A stretch of 9,495 nucleotides of DNA, taken from Flavobacteriaceae bacterium (GTDB taxonomy: Bacteria; Bacteroidota; Bacteroidia; Flavobacteriales; Flavobacteriaceae). Position 1 is the stretch's first letter. Each line of letters begins with the position of its first letter. The notes under the pieces were generated by a model that saw only the letters and a list, made by a program, of their open reading frames with translations, was not told where the DNA came from and did not search any database. Of this stretch, positions 1-7,209 are shown one piece after another. A program made the translations under genes and the position numbers. Location: positions 1 through 9,495 of the forward strand of contig PAHL01000032.1 in the NCBI GenBank assembly GCA_002711185.1, in the 5' to 3' direction.

Positions 1-119
1 AAGGAAAAGACACTGATGAATGGGCATTAAGTAAAAATTTTATTTCGATAGTTCCTGTTCAATACGACTTTACTGATTATCCGATGATTCAAAAATTAAA
101 TACCTGGGATTTTGAATAA
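1..119 (+). CDS. surE: 5'/3'-nucleotidase SurE, C-terminal end (partial)
   Basis: Only the last 38 codons are in view, in the frame whose first full codon starts at base 3 and which stops with TAA at 117-119. The translation contains DEWALSKNFISIVPVQYDFT and ends LNTWDFE. This matches the conserved SurE C-terminus, where a 'TDxWAL...ISVVPxQxDxT' segment is followed by a short tail. SurE is a cytoplasmic metal-dependent phosphatase that acts on nucleoside 5'- and 3'-monophosphates. The catalytic N-terminal half (DDG motif) lies outside the window, so intactness cannot be judged. Its last 8 bases overlap the proposed TTG start of the next gene, and lpxB follows, so the three genes are probably co-transcribed. 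The call rests on recognising a short C-terminal signature. Confidence 0.85.
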   Translation, partial: GKDTDEWALSKNFISIVPVQYDFTDYPMIQKLNTWDFE

Positions 120-393
120 AAGAATTATTTTGATTGGTATATTCACTGGACTTTTAGCAACAGCTTCCTCAGTTATTTTTATCACCCTAATTTTGTCAAG
201 TTCCCCCGTTGAAGATAGTTGGATATCACTTTATGATCAAGGAAAATTTGGAGGATTGTTAAGTTTAGGTGCAATTTCAAATCTTATAATTTTTTTTCTT
301 TCAATTAGAAAAAATAAAATTTCTTTTGCAACAGGCATTGTTATAGCATCTTTAATGATTGTTCTATTAATATTTCTAATTAAATTTTTTTAA
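112..393 (+). CDS. small three-helix membrane protein between surE and lpxB, TTG start
   Basis: This 93-residue protein is very hydrophobic, with likely membrane helices at about residues 4-28, 47-65 and 70-93. A loop at about 30-46 contains SSPVEDSW and DQGKFGG. I do not recognise a characterised family. Similar short membrane proteins are, as far as I recall, found at this position between surE and lpxB in flavobacteria, often under misleading automatic names. The start is taken as TTG at 112. The only later in-frame Met lies in the third helix, and the N-terminal MNKRII before a helix is typical. TTG 112-114 lies inside the last codons of surE (8-base overlap), which suggests translational coupling. 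The stop is one base before the lpxB ATG. A role linked to lipid A synthesis is only a guess from position. Confidence 0.7.
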   Translation: MNKRIILIGIFTGLLATASSVIFITLILSSSPVEDSWISLYDQGKFGGLLSLGAISNLIIFFLSIRKNKISFATGIVIASLMIVLLIFLIKFF

Positions 394-394
394 A

Positions 395-1525
395 ATGAAA
401 TATTATATAATTGCTGGAGAAGCCTCTGGAGATCTGCATGGTGCATCCTTGATCAAGGAAATTAAAAAATCTGATCCAAAAGCTATTATAAATTGTTGGG
501 GGGGGGATTTAATGTCAAAAGCTGGTGGTAAAATAATAAAACACTTTAAGGATATATCATTTATGGGGTTTTGGGAAGTTTTTAAAAACCTTTTTACTAT
601 ATACCAAAATTTAAATTTTTGTAAAAAAAGTATTGAAAAATTTAAACCAGATGTAATAATTTTTATTGATTACCCTGGATTTAATTTAAGAATAGCCAAA
701 TGGGCCAGAAAAAAAGGATTTAACAACCATTATTATATTAGTCCTCAAGTATGGGCCTGGAGAGAAAGTAGAGTTAAAACAATTAAAGAAAATATAGATT
801 CTTTATACGTAATTCTCCCTTTTGAAAAATCTTTTTATGAGGAAAAGTATAGATTTAAAGTTGATTATGTTGGTCATCCATTAATGGAACATATCCCAAA
901 AAGAAAAATAGATAAAAACTTTATTGAAAAAATTAATTCTTTAACCAACAAACCTTTGATTGCACTATTGCCTGGAAGTAGAAAACAAGAAATAAATAAA
1001 ATTTTACCTGAATTAATTAAAGTTTCCAAAAGATTTGAAAATTTTCAATTTATTATTGCTGGAGCGCCTGGAAGATCAATCTATGATTATAAACCCATAT
1101 TGAATGAAACTCAAATTCCAGTTATATTTAATAATACTTATAATCTGATTCAATTATCGGAAGCTGCTATTGTCACAAGTGGAACTGCAACATTAGAAAC
1201 AGCATTACTTGGAACTCCTCAGATAGTTTGTTATAAGAGTAGCTACTTAAGTTTTTTGATCGCAAAATTTGTTGTAAAACTTAAGTACATATCCTTAGTA
1301 AATATCATAATGGAAAAGGGCGTTATAGATGAACTAATTCAGTTTAATTGTAATTCAAAAAACATTTGTCTTTCACTTGAAAAGATTTTAAATAAGTCCT
1401 ACGCAAAAAAAATTAAATTTGATTATCAAAAACTTTTTAATATTCTAAATCGTGGAGGTGCAAGTAAAATCACATCAAGTTTAATTCTAAAAAGAATTAA
1501 GAAAAAAAAATCACTTGCTTTTTAA
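395..1525 (+). CDS. lpxB: lipid-A-disaccharide synthase LpxB
   Basis: LpxB joins UDP-2,3-diacylglucosamine to 2,3-diacylglucosamine-1-phosphate (lipid X) to form the lipid A disaccharide, at the inner face of the cytoplasmic membrane. It belongs to glycosyltransferase family 19. The 376 residues match the usual length. Visible motifs are AGEASGDLHGA (7-17), CWGGDLM (34-40, as in Bacteroidota homologues), ISPQVWAWRESR (115-126), VGHPL (159-163), LLPGSRKQEI (191-200) and the UDP-sugar region TSGTATLETALLGTP (261-275), followed by LVNIIMEKGVIDELIQ (301-316). The ATG at 395 is one base after the preceding stop and directly precedes the family N-terminus, so the start is secure. An unusual run of nine G (498-506) encodes Trp35-Gly-Gly-Asp38. 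The last 15 bases overlap the convergent thioredoxin-like gene. The basic tail (KKKKSLAF) follows an A9 run. Confidence 0.97.
   Translation: MKYYIIAGEASGDLHGASLIKEIKKSDPKAIINCWGGDLMSKAGGKIIKHFKDISFMGFWEVFKNLFTIYQNLNFCKKSIEKFKPDVIIFIDYPGFNLRIAKWARKKGFNNHYYISPQVWAWRESRVKTIKENIDSLYVILPFEKSFYEEKYRFKVDYVGHPLMEHIPKRKIDKNFIEKINSLTNKPLIALLPGSRKQEINKILPELIKVSKRFENFQFIIAGAPGRSIYDYKPILNETQIPVIFNNTYNLIQLSEAAIVTSGTATLETALLGTPQIVCYKSSYLSFLIAKFVVKLKYISLVNIIMEKGVIDELIQFNCNSKNICLSLEKILNKSYAKKIKFDYQKLFNILNRGGASKITSSLILKRIKKKKSLAF
498..506 (+). repeat. G9 homopolymer inside lpxB
   Basis: Nine consecutive G lie in an AT-rich gene, covering the end of the Trp35 codon, two GGG glycine codons and the first base of Asp38. 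The frame is intact at this length. Both glycines use GGG, while the other glycines nearby mostly use GGA or GGT. Long G runs can slip during replication or be misread during sequencing. Confidence 0.9.
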
Positions 1526-2095
1526 CCTAAATTTGGGTTTAAAATATTTCCTGTAATTTTCAAAATCCTCAGGCTTGGAAAATACTTGATAATCACCTTT
1601 TTTTATCATTTTAATGTAGAGTTCAAATTGATGTACATTTAAATAACCAACAACTGGTGTTATTAAATCTCCAGACTCACTCAAAAAAATTGTTGTTGGA
1701 TAACCCTTAACTCCTAAAAATTGAGCAAATTGATGAGTGCTATTTCTACTGTTTTTTCTATTAATATTATAATTAGGGTTTGAAAAAGTATTTCCATAGA
1801 AATCTATAACTTCATTTCCTTCACCATTAAACTTAACAGCGTAATAGTGATTATTGACATAATTTACTAAATCAGGGTTGGTAAATGTTTTTTTGTCCAT
1901 TAATTTACAAGGCCCACACCAAACAGTATATACATCCATTAATATTTTTTTTGGATTATTTTTTTGAGCATTCAAAGCCTCCTCTAAAGACATCCAATTA
2001 ATCGTTTGGCTTGTGGCTAAGTATGAATAAAAAAACACCAAAAAGCCTAAACTAATTTTGACAAAAAAATTAATTTTATAATTATTTGATTCCAT
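1511..2095 (-). CDS. exported thioredoxin-fold protein with WCGPC active site
   Basis: The 194-residue protein starts with a signal peptide: a Lys at 13, a hydrophobic stretch 14-26 and an Ala-Thr-Ser-Gln junction at 27-30, cut probably before Gln30. A thioredoxin fold of the Thioredoxin_7 / DUF255-like type follows. It carries KILMDVYTVWCGPCK at 50-64, with Cys60 and Cys63 as the redox pair and a canonical cis-proline at GYPTT (Pro133). About 25 extra residues (95-120, Asn/Ser rich) lie between the active-site helix and the cis-Pro strand. It probably acts as a periplasmic disulfide reductase or oxidoreductase; substrates are unknown. The ATG lies 14 bases inside the upstream transporter gene, so translation is probably coupled. 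It is the last gene of the peptidase-transporter run, and its stop lies inside lpxB on the other strand. Family assignment is firm, the role is inferred. Confidence 0.9.
   Translation of the reverse strand: MESNNYKINFFVKISLGFLVFFYSYLATSQTINWMSLEEALNAQKNNPKKILMDVYTVWCGPCKLMDKKTFTNPDLVNYVNNHYYAVKFNGEGNEVIDFYGNTFSNPNYNINRKNSRNSTHQFAQFLGVKGYPTTIFLSESGDLITPVVGYLNVHQFELYIKMIKKGDYQVFSKPEDFENYRKYFKPKFRLKSK
1519..1544. terminator. weak AU-rich hairpin at the lpxB/thioredoxin-like convergent junction
   Basis: The segment AACCTAAATTTGGGTT (1524-1539) is self-complementary with one G-T wobble. With an AATT loop it gives a 6-bp stem. It can extend outward through one T-T mismatch by four more A-T pairs (1519-1522 with 1541-1544). 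It spans the lpxB stop and the last codons of the opposing gene, so it could act on both strands. A T9 run follows on the minus strand only after about 8 bases beyond the extended stem, and no T run follows on the plus strand. A functional terminator is therefore uncertain. Confidence 0.22.
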
Positions 2096-3641
2096 GCATC
2101 ATTTTAACTATTAGGTTGTTGGCTAACAACATTATCAAACCAGCAGCCGTTGGTATTATAGTGAAAATTAAGAAGAAAACACTCATCCCATAATTTTCAA
2201 CAATCGGGTCAATGTAACTTCCAGTAAATCCCGCAGCAGTATTTGCAATAAAATTAGCTACAAACCAAACACCAAACATCAATCCAACTAGATTTTTTGG
2301 CGCTAATTTACTAACATATGATAGCCCAACAGGAGAAATACATAATTCACCCATTGTGTGAAAGAAATAGGCTAAAATTAAGAATATCATACTCACAGAA
2401 GCTGTTTTGGCTCCAAGTGGAATATTAATAGAACCAAAAGAAAGGATCGCAAAACCAATGGCTAAAAGAATTAATCCAATACCAAACTTGTAAGGCCCAG
2501 AAATATTGTACTTACTTTGCCAAATTTTTGAAATCAAAGGAGCAAAAACAATAATAAAAAATGAATTAAGAATTCCATACCAAGAAGCTGGAACCTCTGT
2601 AGATTTATTGTTAAATTCACGTGACAACATCCAAATTATTATAAACCAGATAATAAAAAAACTTATAATTAGAAATAGACTCGATAGCTTATAAGTTGAA
2701 AAAGTATTCAAACTCAATAAATAAACTATATAGGTAATAATTAGCATAGGTACAACTGTAATTAATGAATTAAAAATTTTAAAAATTAAAGCCCCGCTTC
2801 CCTCTAAAATTCTATTGGTATAATCTGAAGCAAAAATTGTCATAGATCCTCCCGCCTGTTCAAAGGCCCACCAAAAAAAAATTACACAAAATGAAAAAAT
2901 AACAATAACTGTGAGCCTATCATATATAATTTTGGAAGATATTTTATTTTCAATATTTGATAAATTCTGGTTTTCATTTTCGGTAATATTTGATTTTTCA
3001 ATTAATCCAATTGATCCAAAAATCTTTTGAGCGTAATAAAATTGTAGCATCCCAAAAAACATGAATATTCCAGCTAAACCAAATCCATAATGCCAGCCTA
3101 TTTTTTCTCCAATATATCCGCAAAGTAATATTCCTAAAAATGCTCCCGAATTTATTCCCATATAAAAAATTGTATATCCAGCATCTTTATCTCGACCTTC
3201 TGTTTTATATAATTGACCAACTATTGAACTAATATTTGGCTTGAAAAATCCATTTCCAATTATTAAAAAAATAAGTCCTAAATAAAATAATAAATCACTA
3301 AATACCTCTAATGCCATAGAGGCATGGCCCAGTGTCATAATTAATGCTCCAATTATTACTGCATTTCTATAGCCTAAAAACTTATCAGCTAATATCCCAC
3401 CAAAAATTGGTGTTATATAGACCAAACCGGTATATACACCATAAAGTCCAAGAGCTTCACTTCTTTCCCATCCCCAACCACCATCTTGAAACGATGAAAC
3501 TAAAAAAAGAACTAAAATTGCTCTCATACCATAGTATGAAAACCTTTCCCACATCTCTGTAAAAAATAAAACGTATAGTCCCGAAGGATGTCCAATAATT
3601 GTTTTTTGATTGATTTCACCTCCGTTATATGTATAATTCAT
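2082..3641 (-). CDS. POT/PTR2-family proton-coupled oligopeptide transporter
   Basis: The 519-residue protein is an inner-membrane MFS importer of di- and tripeptides driven by protons. The hallmark TM1 motif ExxER is present (Glu29, Glu32, Arg33 in FFTEMWERFSYYGMR). TM2-TM3 carry YITPIFGGILADKFLGYR (75-92). TM4 carries NGFFKPNISS with Lys136, and FYMGINSGAFLG (159-170) is the second family signature. TM7 carries AFEQAGGSM with Glu261, and TM10 carries GELCISPVGLS (431-441). These are the proton-coupling and peptide-binding residues of the family. A hydrophilic loop at about 210-240 separates the two six-helix bundles, and two extra helices are likely near 290-340, as in bacterial DtpT-like members. 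It begins 2 bases after the peptidase stop and its end overlaps the thioredoxin-like start. It probably takes up the peptides released by the upstream peptidase. Confidence 0.96.
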   Translation of the reverse strand: MNYTYNGGEINQKTIIGHPSGLYVLFFTEMWERFSYYGMRAILVLFLVSSFQDGGWGWERSEALGLYGVYTGLVYITPIFGGILADKFLGYRNAVIIGALIMTLGHASMALEVFSDLLFYLGLIFLIIGNGFFKPNISSIVGQLYKTEGRDKDAGYTIFYMGINSGAFLGILLCGYIGEKIGWHYGFGLAGIFMFFGMLQFYYAQKIFGSIGLIEKSNITENENQNLSNIENKISSKIIYDRLTVIVIFSFCVIFFWWAFEQAGGSMTIFASDYTNRILEGSGALIFKIFNSLITVVPMLIITYIVYLLSLNTFSTYKLSSLFLIISFFIIWFIIIWMLSREFNNKSTEVPASWYGILNSFFIIVFAPLISKIWQSKYNISGPYKFGIGLILLAIGFAILSFGSINIPLGAKTASVSMIFLILAYFFHTMGELCISPVGLSYVSKLAPKNLVGLMFGVWFVANFIANTAAGFTGSYIDPIVENYGMSVFFLIFTIIPTAAGLIMLLANNLIVKMMHGIK

Positions 3642-3643
3642 AA

Positions 3644-5824
3644 TTACAAGTTATCTGTTATAAAATTAGTCATTTTTGTATACAAATGATTTTGGGTATT
3701 TACCCCTTGAATACCATGTTTTTTATCGGGATAAATCATCCATTCAAATTGTTTTCCTTTTTCAATTAGTGCATTAATTAATCGCATAGAATTTTGAAGA
3801 TGAACGTTATCATCCCCTGATCCGTGAATTAATAAATATTTACCCTGTAATCTATCAACATAATTAATTGGTGAATTGTTATCATACCCTTCAGGGTTTT
3901 CTTGAGGAGTTCTCATGAATCTTTCTGTGTATATAGTATCATAAAATCTCCAGTTTGTTACTGGAGCAACAGCAATGGCCATTTCAAATACTTCGTTTCC
4001 TAAAAACAGTGAATGTGTTGCCATATGACCTCCATAACTCCATCCCCATATACCTGTTCGATCTTGATCTATATAAGGTAAGAGTGAAATTTTTTTAGCA
4101 AATGATATTTGATCTTGAGTCTCTAATTTACCCAAATTCATATATGTCATTTTTTTAAAATTCTCTCCTTTATATCCAGTTCCTCTTCCATCTAAACAAG
4201 CAATAAAATATCCTTTCTGGGTTAACATTTTATGCCACAAATCTCTATTGTTTCCCCATCTATTTGAAACTTGTTGTGAGCCAGGGCCTGAGTATTGAAA
4301 AAGTAATAAAGGATATTTTTTTGATGATTTAAAATTTTTTGGTTTGATAATATAATAATTTAAATTTTGCCCATTTAAATTTATTGTACTGAAGTCTTTA
4401 TTCGGAAGGTTATATTTACTCAACTTATTTTTTAAAAATTCATTATCTATTATTTTTCTTATTAAAGCTCCATTTTTTGATTCTCTGATAACGTATTTAG
4501 GGGGGGTGTTCTCATCGGAGTATGTGTGGATAAATTTACTTGCATCTCTATTAAATATTGCTCCATTAAATCCTGATTCTTTAGTTATCGGTTTGATTTT
4601 TTTACTATTCAATTTAATAGAATAAACTCCTCTATCAACTGAAGATGATTTAGCAGCACCAAAAAAAATTTCTCGAGTTTTATTTCTATAATTGTATATT
4701 TTAGTGACTTCCCAAGAGCCTTTAGTAATTTGACTTATAAATTTTCCATTTTTATCAAAATGATAAATATGGTTATAACCACTTTTTTCACTTGTCCATA
4801 AAAAACCATTATCAGGAAGAAAGAAAAAGTCATCATTAACATCAAGATATGTTTTAGATTGTTCTTGAAGAATTACCTTACTTTCTTCAGTAATTATATT
4901 AATTAAATGAAATTTTAAGTGATTTTGTTTCCTATTTATTGTTTGAACAGATAAAAGATTTTGATCACTTGTAAATTTAAATCTTGGAATATAATATGGT
5001 TCTTGGTTATCTGAAAATTTAATATTAGAGATTGATTTGGATTTTAAATCATATATATGAAGTGAAACTTTAGAGTTTGATTCACCTGCTTTAGGATATC
5101 TAAACTTATATGGAAATTGATATAAACCTTCTCCATATATATCCATTGAAAAAAAAGGAACTTTTGATTCATCAAAACGCATAAAAACTAATTTTGAGCT
5201 GTCAGGACTCCATAAAAAGGCTTTAACAAAACCAAACTCTTCTTCATATACCCAGTCTGTAATACCATTTATAATTTCATTATTTCCATCATTCGTGATT
5301 TGAAAAAGTGAATTGCTATTTAAATCTTTAACATATAGGTTTCTGTTAAATACAAAGGCAATTTTATTTCCATCAGGGGAGAAAGTTGGTTCTTGAATTT
5401 TTTTATTAAAAACCATTTGAATCGATCCATCAAAAGTATTATATACCCAAAATATGCCCTTTATTGAGCGTCTATAAATTTCTTCTTTTTCAGTTGTAAT
5501 AAGTATTTTTCTTTCATCTTCAGAAAATTCATAATCACTAAAAAAGGGTACAAGAGGGAGTCGTGAACTTAAAATTATTTTCTTTTTTCTGTTTGATATA
5601 TAATATTCTGAATAAATAGTTGATTCGTGATTTAAAATATTTTTTGAAATGTAAGTATATCTTTCTCCATCATTCATAGATTTTAAACTTTCCATCCTCT
5701 GTGGAATAAATTCATCATTCCATATCTGATCTAATCTAATTTTTTTTTGTGAATTAGAAATAGAAAAAGATAAAAAAAACAAACTGAAAAGTAATATTCT
5801 GATTTTAAAACAAGAGCTATTCAT
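3644..5824 (-). CDS. secreted S9B dipeptidyl-peptidase (DPP IV-like)
   Basis: This 726-residue serine peptidase removes N-terminal dipeptides, in the family usually after Pro or Ala. A signal peptide covers residues 1-25 (hydrophobic 10-21, SISNS-Gln cleavage region, no lipobox). A beta-propeller fills about 30-470 and contains DWVYEEEF (190-197). Its Glu194-Glu195 pair corresponds to the substrate N-terminus-binding Glu pair of DPP IV. The alpha/beta-hydrolase domain follows. It has the oxyanion-region YSGPGSQ, the nucleophile in GWSYGGH (Ser596), VAPVTNWRFYDTIYTERFM (619-637), HGSGDDNVH (Asp671) and DKKHGI (His703). The Ser-Asp-His spacing (75 and 32) closely matches human DPP4 (78 and 32). 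It is the first gene of the minus-strand run, with the peptide transporter 2 bases downstream. Substrate preference is inferred from the family. Confidence 0.96.
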   Translation of the reverse strand: MNSSCFKIRILLFSLFFLSFSISNSQKKIRLDQIWNDEFIPQRMESLKSMNDGERYTYISKNILNHESTIYSEYYISNRKKKIILSSRLPLVPFFSDYEFSEDERKILITTEKEEIYRRSIKGIFWVYNTFDGSIQMVFNKKIQEPTFSPDGNKIAFVFNRNLYVKDLNSNSLFQITNDGNNEIINGITDWVYEEEFGFVKAFLWSPDSSKLVFMRFDESKVPFFSMDIYGEGLYQFPYKFRYPKAGESNSKVSLHIYDLKSKSISNIKFSDNQEPYYIPRFKFTSDQNLLSVQTINRKQNHLKFHLINIITEESKVILQEQSKTYLDVNDDFFFLPDNGFLWTSEKSGYNHIYHFDKNGKFISQITKGSWEVTKIYNYRNKTREIFFGAAKSSSVDRGVYSIKLNSKKIKPITKESGFNGAIFNRDASKFIHTYSDENTPPKYVIRESKNGALIRKIIDNEFLKNKLSKYNLPNKDFSTINLNGQNLNYYIIKPKNFKSSKKYPLLLFQYSGPGSQQVSNRWGNNRDLWHKMLTQKGYFIACLDGRGTGYKGENFKKMTYMNLGKLETQDQISFAKKISLLPYIDQDRTGIWGWSYGGHMATHSLFLGNEVFEMAIAVAPVTNWRFYDTIYTERFMRTPQENPEGYDNNSPINYVDRLQGKYLLIHGSGDDNVHLQNSMRLINALIEKGKQFEWMIYPDKKHGIQGVNTQNHLYTKMTNFITDNL

Positions 5825-5850
5825 TCAATGAGTGAAATTAGATAATTTAA

Positions 5851-5858
5851 AAAATGTA
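5851..5858 (-). promoter_or_regulatory. possible -7 element for the peptidase operon
   Basis: On the minus strand these bases read TACATTTT, seven of eight positions of the Bacteroidota -7 consensus TAnnTTTG. They lie 26 bases before the peptidase ATG. No good -33 TTG-type box is seen at the expected spacing upstream. In such AT-rich DNA a near match can arise by chance, so this is only a candidate. Confidence 0.2.
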
Positions 5859-5882
5859 ATAAAAATTAGGACCTAAAATACA

Positions 5883-5890
5883 TATATTTG
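5883..5890 (+). promoter_or_regulatory. Bacteroidota-type -7 element for the mevalonate genes
   Basis: TATATTTG is an exact match to the TAnnTTTG -7 element of the Bacteroidota primary sigma factor. It lies 17 bases before the HMG-CoA reductase ATG, within the only real intergenic region of the window. Transcription would start a few bases after 5890, giving a very short leader. A -33 TTG box is not evident at the usual 17-23 base spacing. The site is supported by the exact match and position only. Confidence 0.5.
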
Positions 5891-5907
5891 AACAACTTAA
5901 TGAATTA

Positions 5908-7209
5908 ATGAAAAAAATCATAACGGGATTTTCTAAATTAACAAAAGAAGAAAAAATTAAATGGATTTCAGAATCCTTTTTTTCAGATCCTTCAAAGGCT
6001 AAATTAGACCTTATAAAATATTGGAATTCTGATCCTGAGGTTCAAGAAATACATGATGAATTCATTGAAAACACATTGAGTAATTTTTATATGCCATTTG
6101 GTGTAGCTCCAAATTTTATAATTGATGGTGAGAGCTATACATTACCAATGGCTATTGAAGAAAGTTCTGTAGTTGCAGCTGCTTCAAAATCTGCTAAATA
6201 CTGGTCAAAAAGAGGTGGGTTTCATACAAAAATTATAAATGTCGAGAAAACTGGCCATATTCATTTTTTATATGATGGAAAAAAAAATGAAATAAAAAAG
6301 TTTTTTAAAAATTATAAAAAACAACTTATTGAATCTTGTGATGATATTTCACTTAAAATGAAAAAGCGAGGGGGTGGAATTCTGTCAATGGATTTAATAG
6401 ATAAAACTCTAGACTTAAAAAATTACTTTCAAATATCAGTTTGCTTCGATACAATAAATGCAATGGGTGCTAACTTTATTAATTCTTGTTTAGAAAAAAC
6501 TGCAGAAACTCTTAAAGATGTGTTTTTAAAATCTAGTTTAAGTAAAAAATATGAATTAGAGATTATTATGAGTATAATGTCAAATTATGTGCCTAATTGT
6601 TTGGTAAAAAGTTGGGTTTCATGTCCTTTAGAGGATTTGAATGAAAACGATGGTATAAATGGAAGGGAATTTGCTGAAAAATTTATAACTGCAGTTAATA
6701 TTTCTAAAGCTGATACTTCCAGAGCTGTAACACACAACAAAGGAATTATGAATGGTATTGATTCTATAGTACTATCAACTGGAAACGACTTTAGAGCTGT
6801 TGAATCATCAATTCATGCATATGCTTCAAAAAGTGGAAAGTATCAAGGTCTAACAAATGCTTTTATAAAAAATGGAATATTTACAATTGATTTAACGATC
6901 CCAATATCTATAGGAACAGTTGGAGGGCTAACCATTCTTCACCCACTAGTAAAATGGTCTTTAGAACTTTTAAAAAATCCAAACTCAAAAAGACTAATGT
7001 CAATTATATGTGTATCGGGATTAGCTCAGAATTTTGCTGCTGTTAGATCATTAATTACATCTGGAATTCAAAAAGGACACATGAAAATGCATTTATTAAA
7101 TATTTTAAACCAGTTAAATGCAACAAAAAAACAAAAGTCTGAAGCGCTTTTATTCTTTAAAGATCACAAAGTAAACTTTGGTAATGTAGAAAAATTCTTA
7201 AATAAATGA
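5908..7209 (+). CDS. mvaA: class II hydroxymethylglutaryl-CoA reductase
   Basis: The 433-residue enzyme interconverts HMG-CoA and mevalonate with NAD(P)H, in the cytoplasm. It is a bacterial class II form without membrane helices. Motifs in order: YMPFGVAPNFIIDG (61-74), MAIEESSVVAAAS with catalytic Glu85 (81-93), AMGANFINSCLE (185-196), AVTHNKGIMNGID with Lys278, STGNDFRAVES with Asp294, GTVGG (336-340) and SGLAQNFAAVR...GIQKGHMKMH with His391. Lys-Asp-His spacing is nearly that of the Pseudomonas mevalonii enzyme. The DAMGAN motif reads NAMGAN here: Asn184 replaces a highly conserved Asp, which is odd. Many databases label this class 'degradative', but the linked kinase argues for mevalonate-dependent isoprenoid synthesis. 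The ATG at 5908 begins the family-typical MKK...GFSKLTKEEKI. The gene overlaps the kinase by ATGA. Confidence 0.95.
   Translation: MKKIITGFSKLTKEEKIKWISESFFSDPSKAKLDLIKYWNSDPEVQEIHDEFIENTLSNFYMPFGVAPNFIIDGESYTLPMAIEESSVVAAASKSAKYWSKRGGFHTKIINVEKTGHIHFLYDGKKNEIKKFFKNYKKQLIESCDDISLKMKKRGGGILSMDLIDKTLDLKNYFQISVCFDTINAMGANFINSCLEKTAETLKDVFLKSSLSKKYELEIIMSIMSNYVPNCLVKSWVSCPLEDLNENDGINGREFAEKFITAVNISKADTSRAVTHNKGIMNGIDSIVLSTGNDFRAVESSIHAYASKSGKYQGLTNAFIKNGIFTIDLTIPISIGTVGGLTILHPLVKWSLELLKNPNSKRLMSIICVSGLAQNFAAVRSLITSGIQKGHMKMHLLNILNQLNATKKQKSEALLFFKDHKVNFGNVEKFLNK

Noticed and set aside
2506..2694. Plus-strand open frame of 62 codons opposite the peptide transporter gene
   Set aside because: It lies wholly within a well-supported gene on the other strand, has no recognisable motif, and reads as a shadow of the transporter codons.
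3344..3562. Plus-strand open frame of 72 codons opposite the N-terminal part of the transporter
   Set aside because: Fully antisense to conserved transporter motifs (ExxER, GGILADKF region), with no family resemblance and no start context of its own.
4500..4506. Seven-base G run (C7 on the coding strand) in the peptidase gene as a phase-variable tract
   Set aside because: It is short and is explained by adjacent Thr-Pro-Pro codons; the frame is intact and the downstream catalytic domain is complete.
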